Positions 36,871 to 50,524 of a stretch of DNA of 64,000 nt are shown piece by piece. The stretch comes from Holacanthus passer (taxonomy: Eukaryota > Chordata > Actinopteri > Pomacanthidae). The stretch lies in assembly GCA_025331565.1 (NCBI GenBank), contig JAFREQ010000012.1, positions 10,468,501 through 10,532,500 on the forward strand. The letters run 5' to 3'. The number at the start of each line of letters is the position of its first letter. Position 1 is the first letter of the stretch. Under the pieces are notes generated by a model that worked only from the letters and a program-made list of their open reading frames with translations, was not told the origin of the DNA and searched no databases. Made by a program: the position numbers and the translations under genes.

Positions 36871-37601
36871 ATGTGGTCTAGCAGCCTGCTGCTCTGTTTC
36901 TTGTGCTCTGTACTCTCTGTAAACAGGAAGCAGATCTCTCTCTCCTTCCCTGCGACTCTCCTTTCATCTGTCCTTTTCTGTCCGTCCCCTGGTCCCTCTT
37001 TCTTCCTCTTCCTACCCTACCTCCCTCTGTGAGTACATACAGTATATCTAGAAAGTGACAGGCCCCCAGCTCCCTGAGCACATCCTTATTATGGAAAGCA
37101 AAGCAGGCTGTTGTGTGAGCTGTTTCATCCAGGATAAGTGTGACATAGTGGCATGTCCAGGGAGGTTGAACCAGCTGCTTCTTACCTATTTTCTCCTTGC
37201 TCTATTCTTGGCATTCCTGTTTTTCCTCCCTGGGCTTCCCCTGGAAAGCTGTCAGAAATGGTGAGCTACAGCTACAGTTGCCTGTGATACTGTTGTTGTC
37301 ATCTTTTGTTGCCTTTCCTCTAGTCCCTATTTAGCATGGATTTGGTGTCTGTGCATGCACGAGGTGCAGCAGGCCCCTCAAGTCCTTCCTTTCCCACACC
37401 ACTTGAGGCATGAGGTGTCTGACAGGGCAGGAGGTCGAAGGGAGGGCTGGAAGGAGGTGGAGGGGAGACGCAGTTGGCGCAGCATTGGCACAGCACTGCT
37501 TGTTGTTGTTAAGACCAAAGATGTCATCTTTGGACTCCCTCTGTTACAACATACGCTACAAACAGAGTCACATAACACATGTAGAAACCCTGGCTGGGAA
37601 C

Positions 37602-37604
<3 letters not shown>

Positions 37605-37647
<43 letters not shown>
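37605..37647. repeat. (CA)n microsatellite
   Basis: About 21 CA units in galnt1 intron 1. Confidence 0.95.
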
Positions 37648-37648
<1 letters not shown>

Positions 37649-38431
37649 CTCATGCTCATAGCAAGCTATCGCACGATTTTAGGAAAAGAGACCCTTAATC
37701 TTGTCTTTCCCAGTTTCACCTCTCTTCTCTGTGTCTTTCTCTGGCTGTCTTTCGAGAGAGAGCGGAACAGTTCTGGTTTAATGCTTCGCCATGGCTGGTT
37801 GGTCACAGTATGTTCACACTGAGCTCGGGGAATTGTGAAGGACTGATTTGACTGTCTATTAGTTTTAGCTCAGCCCACACCGCTCTCTAAATTGTCCAGA
37901 GCAAAGGTCATTTCAGAGCTCCTCAACCTTGTTTGGCTCCAGTCCTGCTTTGAAGCCTCAGAGCCCTCGAGTTTTAGCATGCCAACCACAGCTTGCAAGG
38001 TGTTGTGGGTGCAGACATGCTGTAAACCACATGATGCGTGTGTGCATGAAGTGATTTCTGTTTTCTTCGAAACTGAGAACTTCTGCTTGTGAGCAGAGAT
38101 TTTTTTCATTAGTCTACACATGAGCTCCTCCTCACCTCTGCATTTGTTAGTCTGCCTCAGTTACTGGTTGTTTGGATTTAGCACAGGAATCACATCGACC
38201 CAGACTGAATGGAAAGAGGCCTGCGTGGGAGAAGAGACGGACTTGGATTAATAACAAGGAGTGTTCTGTAGGGACAGAGATAGAGGCAGGAGCAGGGTGG
38301 GATGATGAGGACCCGGCCTTTTGGCTGCCATGCTGCATTCTCTGCATTGGTTCTCAGCTGGTCACAGTTGGAACGAAGAAAAATAAGGAGGTGTACAAAA
38401 GAGAGGGTGGGCAGAGTAAGAAGCAGAGAAT

Positions 38432-38818
38432 TAGGGATGAACTGATTCAGCCTTTTTTCTCCCAAAACCAATTCTGAGACATAAACTCAGAGTATCTGCC
38501 AGCACAGAATATGGTACCAGTTGTCTCTTTTCCCAAATTTAAAATCAATATAACACTGCCTCACTGCACAGAACTGCAAGTATCTCAAATGTAAGTGTAC
38601 AATATCATTATTTTTTGTGCATGTTTTAACTGTATTCTGTTTCAGTTTATGAAATTTTGTAACTGTGTCCTGAATTGAGGGCTTCAAAATATGCTCACTG
38701 CAACAAATGAATGAACAGAAAACTATATTTAATGTGAATCACATCTGGCCAATACCTGATCCGCTTAATGAGGTCAGTATCGGACTGGTATCTATCTGAT
38801 TGTATCAGGCCATCCCTA
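38432..38818. mobile_element. non-autonomous hAT-like DNA transposon
   Basis: The left end TAGGGATGAACTGATTC pairs with the complement of the right end, TAGGGATGGCCTGATAC, as imperfect terminal inverted repeats. The flanking 8-mers are CAGAGAAT (38424-38431) and CAGAAAAT (38819-38826), a 7-of-8 match, as expected for a diverged hAT target duplication. The 387-bp interior has no transposase frame. Confidence 0.65.
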
Positions 38819-39502
38819 CAGAAAATGAGTGTTTGGGGAATGAAGAGACAACTGTTGTACTATTAATGATGATCATGTAAAAGGACAGACTCTAGTGTTT
38901 TTAGAAGCTTGAGCGTTACTGAGACTTACAAAAACACCAGTCTGCTTAACCTGCAACAGAGTGGTCACCCACAGTGTTTATCTTTCTCTGCTCTGTGGAT
39001 GCTTGTGTCAGTGCAGTGTTGGCCTACATAATGTCATGTTCCACTGGCACAGCTCACTGTTTGGACAGATCCGTCTCTGCTCACTTGCTCTGCATTACAC
39101 ATCTGACTAAGTGTCCATCTGTTAGCCTAACCACTGAGGCATCACATTTTGATGTACTAGGTATGCGCTATTGTGTGTTGAAAGCCAGCATTTTTGTGTG
39201 TGTTTGAACTGAAGCAGTAGTAGATCGTACAACTTTGTATGGTTTTAAAGGACTGAGGTCAGTGTTTACATTTAATAGAGAGCAATTACCCAGGTGGAGG
39301 AAAAGCTGAGGTAGCTGCATATGTTGGAAGACCTCGCAACTTTGCTGCAATCCTGGAGAAGAGCCCAGAGAAATGCACAGACATGAAATATTTCTCTCCA
39401 TAAAATGTTCAAATTCACATTGGTTTCATTAACATGACAATAATTAAGTACAGTATTGCAAAAAAAATGTACAGGCTTTGCTCCCTCATTCTTTTTCTCA
39501 GT

Positions 39503-39857
39503 TAGGACTGAACCATGTGCAAAAAACAGTAGCGCAATTATTTTGAGAGATATTGTGATATGAGTCACAATTTTAGTGGGAATGGTAATTTTCGCATTTC
39601 ATTTTAACAGAAAATATTTTAAAAAAAGATGATGATGTGATTTTTGGTGGGGTCTGTACCAAACGAGCACGTTCCCTTATGTCTGGAGAATATGATTTGT
39701 AAGCCGAGGCATCTCTGTAGCACCACAAAGGCTTCATTTGTATTGGTATGTAGTGACACATTTTATTTTGATCAAATAAATGCAGCCCCTGCAATTTGGA
39801 TATTTCACTTGGCCATATTGCAGTTTTGATAATATTTTGATTAATTGCTCAGCCCTC
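39503..39857. mobile_element. probable small hAT-like element, diverged
   Basis: The left edge AGGACTGAACCAT and the complement of the right edge, AGGGCTGAGCAAT, agree at 10 of 13 positions. The right end reads TTGATTAATTGCTCAGCCCT, typical of common fish 'GGGCTGCACAATT' elements. No transposase is present and no target duplication is clear. Confidence 0.45.
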
Positions 39858-40208
39858 GTCTCGCTGTGTTTCTTTTTCTTGTCTCTTTTGCTCTTTGCGG
39901 TTCCTCTCTTGGTCTCAGTCTCAGCATGTGACAGGCAGAAAGCAGACAGAGGAGAGGAAGAGGTTTTTCTCTGCAGACAGAGACCGAGATGAGTTGCTAT
40001 TTGCACTGCAGTGTTGTGTGTGTGATTCTGTAGGTTTATTTTGTGATTGTCAGGGGACTCTGAAGAGTATTTATAGAAGCACGTGCTTGTCCTGCTTCCA
40101 ATTTGCAGATGGATTACATTCCACTCAAACTTTGTGGAGGTGTGTGTGAGACAAAGGGAGAGAAAAGAGCAACAGAAAGAGAGACATATCTGTGACATGT
40201 GTGTGTAT

Positions 40209-40211
<3 letters not shown>

Positions 40212-40242
<31 letters not shown>
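40212..40242. repeat. (GA)n microsatellite
   Basis: Fifteen GA units; the complementary strand gives the poly-SerLeu stretch of a meaningless 205-codon frame. Confidence 0.95.
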
Positions 40243-40246
<4 letters not shown>

Positions 40247-40517
40247 TAGGGAAGAGATGAGGAATGATGACTCACCCAGGAGGAGACACCTTTGGTGGCC
40301 AGGACCCTTCATATGCTGAAGCATACCTGCACTGCAGTACAGCCTTCTCACACTCTCTAACGCAGGAGTGTGTGGGCTGGCAGGAAGAGATTTATGGTAT
40401 GGCTCTTCTTGTAATACAAACTCTTAATATACACACGCATACACAGGCTGGCAATCTGAAGTCCCAGTGGAGCAGAATGATGACTTGGCTTTAAAGTAGG
40501 CCAAGGACCAGATTGAA

Positions 40518-40519
<2 letters not shown>

Positions 40520-40583
<64 letters not shown>
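40520..40583. repeat. (CA)n microsatellite
   Basis: About 32 uninterrupted CA units, the second longest pure array in the window. Confidence 0.95.
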
Positions 40584-40585
<2 letters not shown>

Positions 40586-43138
40586 CCACACTGAGTCATA
40601 TTCACTCTCATCTTCATTCTCTGCGGATTTTTCAAAAATAGCAGATTAATCCAGTGAAATGAGCAGTTCTGAGAATCTGTCAGTTGTCCATCCCTCTACC
40701 CCTTCATCCCTCTGTCTTCTCCATCCCTCTCTTTTTATCCTGCTCCAAGGCTGGCGGAGAGACTGTGGTTATCTTTGACCTTTAGGTGGGTGCGGAAGGA
40801 GGGAGGATGGAGAATGATGGATTTTTAACAAAATACAAAGACATACAGAGTTAGGCTGATAATTTGTAAATGACTGACAACTGGAAACATGCCTGGTGAC
40901 TTGTGACTCTGACTGTGTAATTGTGCGATGAGGATGAGTGTTACTATTGTGTGTGCACGGCCAGGAAGTATGTTTGAGGCTGTTAAGTAACTGCTTCTCT
41001 GGGGTCTTCCTGTGGCCGCTGTGCGGTTTTGCATTCAAAAAAAACATTTGGGAAAACACAGTGCTCCATCCACTTACTGTAACTGAAATGTTAGAGATGA
41101 ATGAAAGGAAGACAAAGCTCCTTTTAGAGTATTTCCTGACTTAGACTCACTCTCAGTTTCAAAATTGCCCAGCGCACTTAAATGTGATTTTGAGCTGTGA
41201 ACTAAATGATTTTACTGTTCTGTGATAAAGCACATCAATGCTGGTGTGTTCTCGCCAAATGTATAAAAATCGGCATTTCATGGGTTGAAAATGTCTCATA
41301 ACGCTATCTACTCCTGACATAGAGTCAACCGTTTGTGACTAATTTATGTCGAGAAATTTGAAAGAATGTTGACACCTTCTAATCACGTTATGCTCTGTAC
41401 ACACCCCCTCAAGTGAACAAGAGCGAGAGCAGCAGCAGACTCTAGTTCAGCAAGTTAACCCAGTAGCACACACCACACACCCACAGCAGTGAGCACTAAC
41501 TGCTGGGCCATTTAGCTGATTCAAAGCAAAAGACTGACAGGTATGTTTATGGTGGCTGTTTTGCTTGCGTTTATATGATTGTGGTATTTAACCGAGCTGT
41601 TGTTTTATTAGACTAAAAACAGCGAAGTGAGTTTGTGAAACTTAGCGAACTCGCTGCTCGCACACATCTCTTAGCAGGAGCTACGTCTCTGGCACTAACC
41701 AGCGGATGTCAATGAACTTCTGCTTGACACGTCTACACTCCCCCTCCCCAACACTTTTCTCAGCCTACTTTCTTAGCATTTTTCACACTCCTACAGTGGG
41801 TGAAGTTACATTTTTTTCCAAAAATTTTGTGTGACTGCTTAACCACTATTTTCACATCTGTCCCCAAACAACATGTTTAGTCTGTGTCTGTTTCTCTCTT
41901 GTTCAAGGAGCATGTTTAAGTGACGAGCCAAAGAGGAAGTGGGATCTCTGACGCTCCGCCCCCTCTGCTAGTGGAGCACCCTGCACATCTGACCAGAGAC
42001 CCCTTTAGTCACTTGGACAGGTATGAGTATACAAATGATGGGACTATGTGAAATGGAGCATCATATTTGCTTCAGACAAACTTCACAATGCATTTTTGTA
42101 CAGACCAAGGACTAAAATAGATTCTCACAGAGATGACAACATGCTGAAAACACTATTAATATAAAATAGCACATATGCTATAATTTTATTGTTCAAGAGC
42201 CACATATAACCTGACAGTCCTTACTATTGCTCTGCTGGGATCCTCAGTACTGGCTCCTGCAGCTCCATCCACCACCACAATCTTCTTATGTGTTAAACCT
42301 TTGGTACAATTGATTTAGCTAAAATCTTTATGTATGTATGTTTAAACTATCTTTGAGTTATGTGTGCTGTGGTTCATGTGTTATGTTCAGATTCTTTAAC
42401 AGCTAACAGATTGGTTTAAGAGCAGCCTTTTCTGTCAAATCTAAATGGGCAATTTCTATTTTGATAATCATTATATTTAACCTGTTATAGCTATTTAAAA
42501 TATATTAATTGCATGGGAGGTAGACTTGTTGCAATTATTGTTAATACTGTAGCTGTATTTCTAAGATGATAAAGATATGATATACATACCAAATCCATAG
42601 TTAGTGATTCGACATCTTGCTTTGGGTCTCGGCTGCAGATTCTTGCCAAGGCTTTGAATCAGGGCTTCCAGTTTAAAGCTGACCTCAGTTCTCACTTCAC
42701 TGCCCAGCTAGCTGAGTATTTTGTTGTAGCTCTTGATGAGATCTCAAGCTTGCACCGACTTGTCCAGGTGCAAGACAGGTTTATAGATTATCCAATAGTT
42801 GTAGTTGTTGGACTGTGCTGATAAGGCCTGTTCTTTTAGTTTTCCTTACTTCTTACTTCAGTAGTTAGTGGCATTGTCAGTGTGGTTGTTTTAGTGTGTG
42901 GAGACACAGGGTTGAATGTTTTCTGTAGTGTCCACAACAAATACTGTAGTATAGTCTTTGGATAGAGTCCAAACGAAGAGATAACACGTTCAAGAGAAAG
43001 GGGGGTTTTGTGTAGTTCATTGGTATCAGAGTATATTGGTAAATAAACTATTAGATTATAATGATGCAATCAACAACAGTACAACAATACCTGACTGCTG
43101 AACAGAGTTCATTTTTAATGCAAGGAGCTGTCAAAACC

Positions 43139-43275
43139 AGAGCTGCAACAATTAGTCGATTAGTCAACACAAGAAAATTATCATGAACTATCTTGATAAT
43201 CGATTGTCATTTTTCAAGCAAAAATGTCAAACATTTTCTGGTTCCAGCTTCTTAAATGTAACTATTTTCTGCTCT
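43139..43275 (-). mobile_element. truncated 'GCTGCAACTAA' hAT-like element, reverse copy
   Basis: AGAGCTGCAACAATTAGTCG, GATAATCGATTGTCATTTTT and CAAGCAAAAATGTCAAACAT match, in reverse order, the end of a well-known percomorph non-autonomous element. The other end is lost or too diverged to recognise. It lies in galnt1 intron 1. Confidence 0.6.
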
Positions 43276-45693
43276 CCATTTACTATTATAAATGAAGAAA
43301 GCACTAGTCAAAACCACATTTTCCTTTTAGCAATGATCATGTTTGATTATTTTCATTTTCCAGTTTCCCTGGATTCAAGTTTTTAAGTGTCTTTCATAAC
43401 TTTGAGAAAAGCTAAAGCTGATATATTTACTGTAAAGGATTACTGAGTTTCAAGTCTCTGAAAGTGCTCAAAGCTGCCTGGAAGGTAGAAAAAAACTATC
43501 TCAAATATATTATGTGCTCTCAAAAATATTGGGGCATTTTATAAAAAATACATGATTTGTAGGACTAAAACATGCAAAAACATCATGCTCAGGCTTTTAA
43601 GAAAAGGAGAACAAAAGCTTTTTGTAGTGGACAATAGCTGTCTGTCTTCCCAGTACAAGTACTGCACAATTAAGAAAGAACAAATATTTGTAGAAAATAA
43701 CATCATTTGTTATTTTACAGATACTGAATTCAGTCTCAGGAACATTACTCTTACTTGCTCATGGCACTGTAAGAAGATTTAGATAGCCACAGAACAGTAT
43801 GGTCGCCTTAGAACAAACTCCTCCTCAGGAAGTAAAAGCAAAATGTAATGTCTGTCACATTTTTCACATTTTTATGTTCAGAAAAAAGTGGAGGTAGACT
43901 GTAAAGTGGTTTGTAGGGAGGGAAACCCTGCTGTGGTGCCAGAGTCTCGTAAATCCTGCCTGGTTGGCATCAGTAGTGGAGGGAGTATCAGAGCTGAGAG
44001 CAGCTGACATACAGCAGAGGCCAGACACACAAACCTGCCAGGTCAAACAGCTCAACTGTAAGTATTGTGATTCGATCAGGTTGTGTGTGTGAGCGTGTTA
44101 ACACCATTTAACACACAGTCTGTGATGATGTGTTAATTGTGTAAATACTGTAGTGTAATACACTTTTTTTTTTTTCTTCAACTGTGTGAATTAGTGTCAT
44201 CAAAGCCTCCACTCTGCAGCTCCATGTGTTTGTGAGAGAGAAATGAATCTTAATGGAGAGAAAATGTGGGATTGAGTTGTTAAAAGAGCGATTACAGCAC
44301 ACTGGCGTCACACAGACCAAGAGTCATGATGCTGCGGTTTGTGTGTTTTTATGTTTGTTCTAACTGATTTATTTGTGTACATGTGCTGTGTTGATTTGCT
44401 GTTACTGTATAGCCAAGCAGTTGTGTTCTCGCCAGCCGTCAAGGGAACACCCCCTGTGACAATAATGTGTATTGATTTTGGCTGAAAATGCCCGAGTGAT
44501 TGGAGATTGAAGTGTTTAATTCCACTTTGCGCCTGTGCCAAGCTTTGCATTGGTAATCAATTTCAGCTGGGACTTTTACGCTGCCATGGGCACTTCTCTC
44601 TGTTTTAGTCTTCGCCTTTTTTACACTGAGTTTTTAAACTTTTAAACTCTCTCTTTCTGTCTCTCTCTCTCTCTTTCTCTCTCTCATAGTAGCCATTGCA
44701 GCAAAAGTGAGTACTAGTGTATAAATGTTCACCCAATACTTGATTTTTGAGGCAATTGCCAATGTCAGTTCTTTGTGTTTAATAATATTTGATACCGACC
44801 AATATTCACTTTTTTTACACAAACATATGCTCTTTTGATAAGGATCCTTTAGACTCTAAACTGGGTATGAACGTTCATTCTTGACTCTGGAAATAGTACT
44901 TTGACAGAACAATCAACTCAAGATACAAGTCTGGTAACTCCAGTCTACATGAGACTCATATTTTTACCAGATTTGATGCCTTTGTTAGTCATCTGTGAAA
45001 CTGTCAGATTTCCACATAATCAAAGAAACAAAAAGTCTTTCATAAAATCCTAGCGCGTGAGGAGCATCTTGTTTCCGTGGCTGCTGAGAGGCTGTTTTTT
45101 TGGACGAGCCAAAACCCAGCACAGCCCAACTTGTAGTTATGTCACCCACCAGCCAAGGCATTTAGTGGTCCAGTGCTTTGAGATGTGTCCTCGCTGGAGT
45201 GTGTTGATTTTAAGGAAGTGCTGTATTTTGTTCCAGGAGTCAGGTCCTCTAAGAGACGCGAATTAAAAGCAGTTTTTCCTAGTTCAGACATAACTCGTGG
45301 AAGGAAGAGCCAGTGAGTAGAGCAGGTCTCATAAAACCCATCTGAGTGGTGGAGCAACTCTGAAACGTAATATGGGAATTTTCCAGTAAGGGCTTTAGTG
45401 AGTATCCCTTATTTAGTTATAAATTATAGCCACACTCATGAAATACCTGCTTGTGGCTTTGGATAACCTTCCTGCTCTTTTTGCAAAAGGCTAATTCTTT
45501 ATTTCATAAGTGTATTAAGGATGTATTGATAATGTGTTTATGATGTTAGCCAAGGTGATCCAAAGTGATCCGCGATGAAACACTGCAGCCTACTTTGTAA
45601 TGCATACAGTATATAAATAGGAACACACTCATATGCGGTGGATATATGGTCTACAACACATCCTATGAAATTATCCACAGACACATATACTGT

Positions 45694-45695
<2 letters not shown>

Positions 45696-45738
<43 letters not shown>
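45696..45738. repeat. (CT)n microsatellite
   Basis: Twenty-one CT units in galnt1 intron 1. Confidence 0.95.
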
Positions 45739-45742
<4 letters not shown>

Positions 45743-47911
45743 GTCGCAGTCCTCGTCTCGTTCTCCTTCCTCTACGGGACACAGTCTGTGTTCCGCAGTC
45801 AAGGTTATGACCTGGAAATGAAGTGACCCCAGCCTTTTTGCCAGGAGCGGCTGTGTACCTCAGTTACTCCATAGAGAGTAATAGAGACAGGGCTTCAGGC
45901 CACTTTGTTCTGTTTCACTCTCCTAATATTAGCCTGTGCCTTGTTCTGCTCCAGTTGAGAGGCATTACAACAAATCACCGCGCCCATCAGTGTTGTCTTG
46001 GAAACTGTTAAGCTTACTGAGCCCACATGACCCAAGGACATCTCGCGCACTTGAATAGCATCATCTCTGGTGCTTTCATTGAAGGTGCTTCAGCAACAGC
46101 AGCACACATTTTAACACTCTTGTTTATGATGGAGAAAGTAGTTAGAATGAAAGGCATCTGGTTTGATGAAGAACAAAGTAGACGAGACAGAGAGCAAGTA
46201 ATGAAACTATGTTAGTAGCTTATTACATGAATTAGCATCACAAACTTTGTGTTGATTAGTAACACGCAAATCTTCCTCTCTCATTTGGCACTCCCTCATA
46301 TAAATACTATCTTTCTCCCTCCCTCTTAATTTTCTTTTACGCATATAAACATAAAATCCCCAGAAGGGAGGCTCCATGCTCCCAGACATAAATTGTGAAG
46401 CAAGTGAAACTCTGGATCTGGAGAGTTTTTCCAAGTGGTTGTGAGAAAACCTGGTTGTGCAATCTCCAAAGGGGGATTAAGCCTGTGGAGAAGAGGAGAG
46501 GGGGATATAAGGAGAGCCACAGAAAAGGATGTGGAGGGGGAAATTGTGTTCTTGTAGGGAAGTAGTGATGGCAACCGCTCCTGAAAGGAGACGACATCAG
46601 TGAGAGATGATCAGGGGAGTGGGGGTGGGGTGACTGAGAGAAAATGAGCAAGATGCCCAGGATGGAGATATAAAAGAAAGATGGAGGGAACGTGATATGT
46701 TAATGCATTAGGGAGAGTACATGGAGATAGAGGGATGGAGAACTGTGTGTCTGTTTAATGTCATAGGGAGCCAGGCTGTTTAAAAGAGACTTCAAAGAGC
46801 CTAGCACCCAACATAAACTAAACTGACACATGCTCACACACACAACACACACACACAGAAGTAGGGCCCGGGGCTGCTGTGAGCAGGAGACCTGAGGTGT
46901 CCTCTGCCATGCCTGATTAGAAATATGGTGAGTGGAGAGAGGCATGGCTGAAAGACGGCGATGGGAAAGTGTGTTTGCTTGCATTTAGTCAATGTACATG
47001 CATATAAATCTTCTCTGCTGCTGCTCGGAGCGCTGCTGTCTTCATCTTTCACATTTGCTGTGATCACATAGCATTCAGGGAAACCAGCTGACATCTCTCT
47101 GACAGCATTTTGACACGACTTTGAGAGCGAGGATGTGTGTATTTCTGTGATGGACTCCTTCCATGCTGCCATCAGTCTCTGCCTGAGCGCTCTGTTATGT
47201 GTTTGGCAGATGTGCCAAGCTCTGCCAGCGCGCCCGGAAAGAGAAAAAGGGGCTATATCTAAGTTTCTGCAGTGATATCAGGTTGTGTCATGTTACTGCG
47301 TGGAGGTCAAGCAAGGCCAGTACAATCCAGCAGAGGTCAGAGAAACAGAGTGGGAGAAAGACTGTTAAGCAGGGACTGAATTTCAGGCTTCCCACTGCTC
47401 CTGGAATTTCAAGAATTTTGAGAGGAGTGATCCGATCAGTGAGTCAAGCAATTTGATGAATTCTTTCAGGATATCCGGGAGGATCTGGGAATTTTCCAAA
47501 TGGTTACTTCACAGGAATATAACTCACTTATATACCACGTTTATTTCATTTTATGTTGGTCAGCCGTCCTGACTGTAATGTAAAACCAAACTGTCTTTGA
47601 GTTTTGAGTGTATCAGGGATGTGGTGGGAACCCTGAAAACCTTGGTACTTTACTGTGGCTTACAGAAAAATACATAGCTTATTTATCAAAGAAAGTAGAT
47701 GTATAAGGGTGAAAGCTTTGAGAAGATACAGTAACGTATCGTTTAGCATGGCAATTAAGTGTTCTAGCACTCAGCTGTCACCTATACACTCTGTCTTTAC
47801 ACTTACTGCACTAAGCGTAACACCTGAGTGTGAACCATAACTACAGTCAGTGGTGTGAACATGCTGCACTGATAACACTCAAGACATCAACACTACAGAA
47901 CCTAGTGAGCC

Positions 47912-47916
<5 letters not shown>

Positions 47917-47964
<48 letters not shown>
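47917..47964. repeat. (CA)n microsatellite
   Basis: Twenty-four CA units, about 180 bp before the hAT-like element at 48147. Confidence 0.95.
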
Positions 47965-47966
<2 letters not shown>

Positions 47967-48146
47967 TGCAAGTGTGAAAATCATCACCTAGAGCATGTAC
48001 AAATGAATCTGCAGATGAATGGGGGGTTTTTATTCAGTGTTTAGAATAGCAACTGATCTTTATTGTGTTGATTAATTAGCTCAACTACATTTCAGCAACT
48101 CAACGTGGTTTGTTAATATGATTTTAATAAAATAATACAGTAAACA

Positions 48147-48440
48147 CTAGGGTTGCAACTAACCTCATTATCAGTTATTCTGCCATTTATTTTCATGATT
48201 AGTCATCAATTGTTTGGTCAAGAGAATGTGAGAAAATTGCGACAATTTCTCATCATAATTTCCCAAAGCTCAAGGTGAGGTCCTGATATGTCTTGTCCAA
48301 AATCCAAAAATATTCAGTTTACTATCACATAAGATGATCAGTGAATGTTTGGTGTTTTGCTTAAAAAATTAGTAACGATTGGTCACTTATCAAAATAGTG
48401 TCTGAGCAGTCAAATTGCTTACTAATTGTCTTAGACTCGT
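48147..48440 (+). mobile_element. 'GCTGCAACTAA' hAT-like element, forward copy
   Basis: TAGGGTTGCAACTAACCTCA, then TTTCATGATTAGTCATCAAT, CATAATTTCCCAAAGCTCAA and ATATTCAGTTTACTATCACA follow the familiar order of the element seen in reverse at 43139. The right end is diverged. It has no coding capacity. Confidence 0.65.
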
Positions 48441-50524
48441 ATTATGTCTCACAGGAACGTCTTAAACAAATTAAAAAGGTAATTTATTTAAACCATCTCA
48501 TGTTTCAGTGTATCTGAAGCAACTTTTATATAGCCTGTTCATGGCAGAAATGTTTGTCTGTCTTGCTGTTCTGTGTTAAATATACAAACATAGAATGGGG
48601 GGCCATCACACACTGGAGTGACATTATGCTTGAGTTGTTTGATTCAGCGTAAAAAAAGGCAAGCCGACATAATGTCGGGTTTTCTTTACAGCAGTATTGT
48701 GGGATCTCTGTGTAAAAGGGGGTTGAGACTGAGAGGAAGCTCCAGAGATGAGGCTCATGAAAGCTAAACGCTGCTATGGTTAAAAAGGCCACTGTCAAAT
48801 GATCTGACAGGACTGGCTTGTCATGCAGATGCCAGACAGTAAGAGACTTAACCAAGGGCCAAATTTTAAATTTGATTAAATCTGCAGCTGACTGAGTGCC
48901 AGTGTAAACTGATGTGACATGATGCACTTTCATTAACCTTGTCAAAACCCTTGTTGCTGAAGTTAAATTGATTGTTGAATTATTTTCTTCTCGGGGGACA
49001 AGCCGTCAGAGCATTGCATTTATCTACTGGTGGTTTCTTTGCTGCAGTTTCACCTTGTCAACCTGAGAGACAAAATCTTGCAAGGTTACAAAACTCCTGT
49101 GAATCGCATGATAAGCTTGGCAAGAGCTGTGTAATGTAAGTCTCCTATCCGGGTCAGCTTCTCACCTGAGAACAGTGATTGGGTTTTTATCAAACTGCAG
49201 CAGTTGACATGAGCTCATACTCATTGTTATTGACTCGGTGCTTTCTTGTAGTGGGGTAACATTCAATATTATTTTTCCCTATTTTCACTGATCTTTCGGC
49301 CCCGAATTTGTGATTCTGTGTTTGCCCTGCATGAACATATATGTTCATGCAGATCTTAGGCCGAACTCTGCTCTGTACATACATACAGTATCTAGCTTTA
49401 ACCTGGTAGAACTGATCAAACTACTACATTGTCATGACATTGAAACTACATGGCTTCACAGGCACAAAAGTGTGAGAAAGACAGACAGATCTTTGCTCTT
49501 GTTTTCTGCTGTGCATGGCACTTTGTGCTACCAGAATCCTATTTGGGTGGAATTTAAAAATGCTGCTCTGCAGTTTTCCATCCTCCTTGGCTGCTAAGCA
49601 AAGCTAAACTAAGCTAAGCTAAGCTAGCTATGCACAAACACCTTTTTTTCCTCCCAGGGGCACAAGAGAAATCACCGTGGCCAAATTAATTTTCTCCCTT
49701 CTGCTTGTGCTGCTGCAACCTGAGGGATCACTGAGGCAGAGAATCAGCCAAAGAGAGGAGAGATGCTGCTGGAGGAGAGAAGGAAAGGGGAGCAGAGGAA
49801 TTTTAATGTGGCTGTGTCAGTCTCTCGCTGCCTGCCAAAGAAAAGCAATTACTATCACAGCTCCTCTCTCGGCTCTGTGTGCATGTGTGTGTGTGTATCT
49901 GACTACACTCTAGCACACAGGAGCTTGGTATGTTCAATGTATAAAGGGTAGATTGGCTTGTACACTGCAGGGTGTTTGGGAACGCTGATACAGTGGATGG
50001 TTTCCACTTGAAACTTGAAAGCTGCTAAAGCATTGCTTAGATACCGTGAAACATCCTCTCCAAAACACACATCAGTGTTCACTTTACTTATAATGGTGCC
50101 AGACACTAACCTAACTGATACAAATGTCATAAATGCCCTCATAGATTTACTGTTTTTCCACTGGAGTGACGTCAGAAATCCAACAATCCTCAGTACTCAT
50201 TTTGAGGCTCTTTGAGTGTGAAGGTGACCATTTGGAGAGGCACTGATAAACAGCCGAGAGATAAGAGTCCAGAGTCAGGCAGACAGACAAACAGGCCGGC
50301 AGAAGGACAAATGGAGGCTTGGAGAAGATACTCAGGTGTGGAGCTGTGGGAACGGTGGAGGCTGAAGGGAGTTAGGACAAAGGCAGGCAGATCTGAGAAG
50401 GAATAAAGATTGATCTCCTTGCAGAGTTTTGGAAAAGCCTGCTATCTTGCACAGCAGCTGAGGACTCACCATCTTTAATACCTTTCTCTCTGTCTCTTTC
50501 TCTAATTACATTTGCATTTTCAGG

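Larger units (their letters stand above)
24775..50523 (+). other. galnt1: galnt1 intron 1 (about 25.7 kb)
   Basis: The intron runs from the donor GTAAGC at 24775 to the acceptor ending at 50523. It carries most of the listed transposon fossils and many dinucleotide arrays. No protein-coding exon was found within it. GC-richer blocks with splice-donor-like ACAGGTATG at 41538-41546 and 42017-42025 could be alternative 5' exons or an unrecognised repeat. Confidence 0.55.

Noticed and set aside
36407..36871. 154-codon frame ending in CVCVCV
   Set aside because: The end is the GT microsatellite and the rest matches no family; similar HTHTHT and VCVCVC frames elsewhere are repeat products.
39734..40351. 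205-codon minus-strand frame, the longest in the window
   Set aside because: It runs through a GA microsatellite (giving SLSLSL) and a hAT-like element, has no domain and no splice context.
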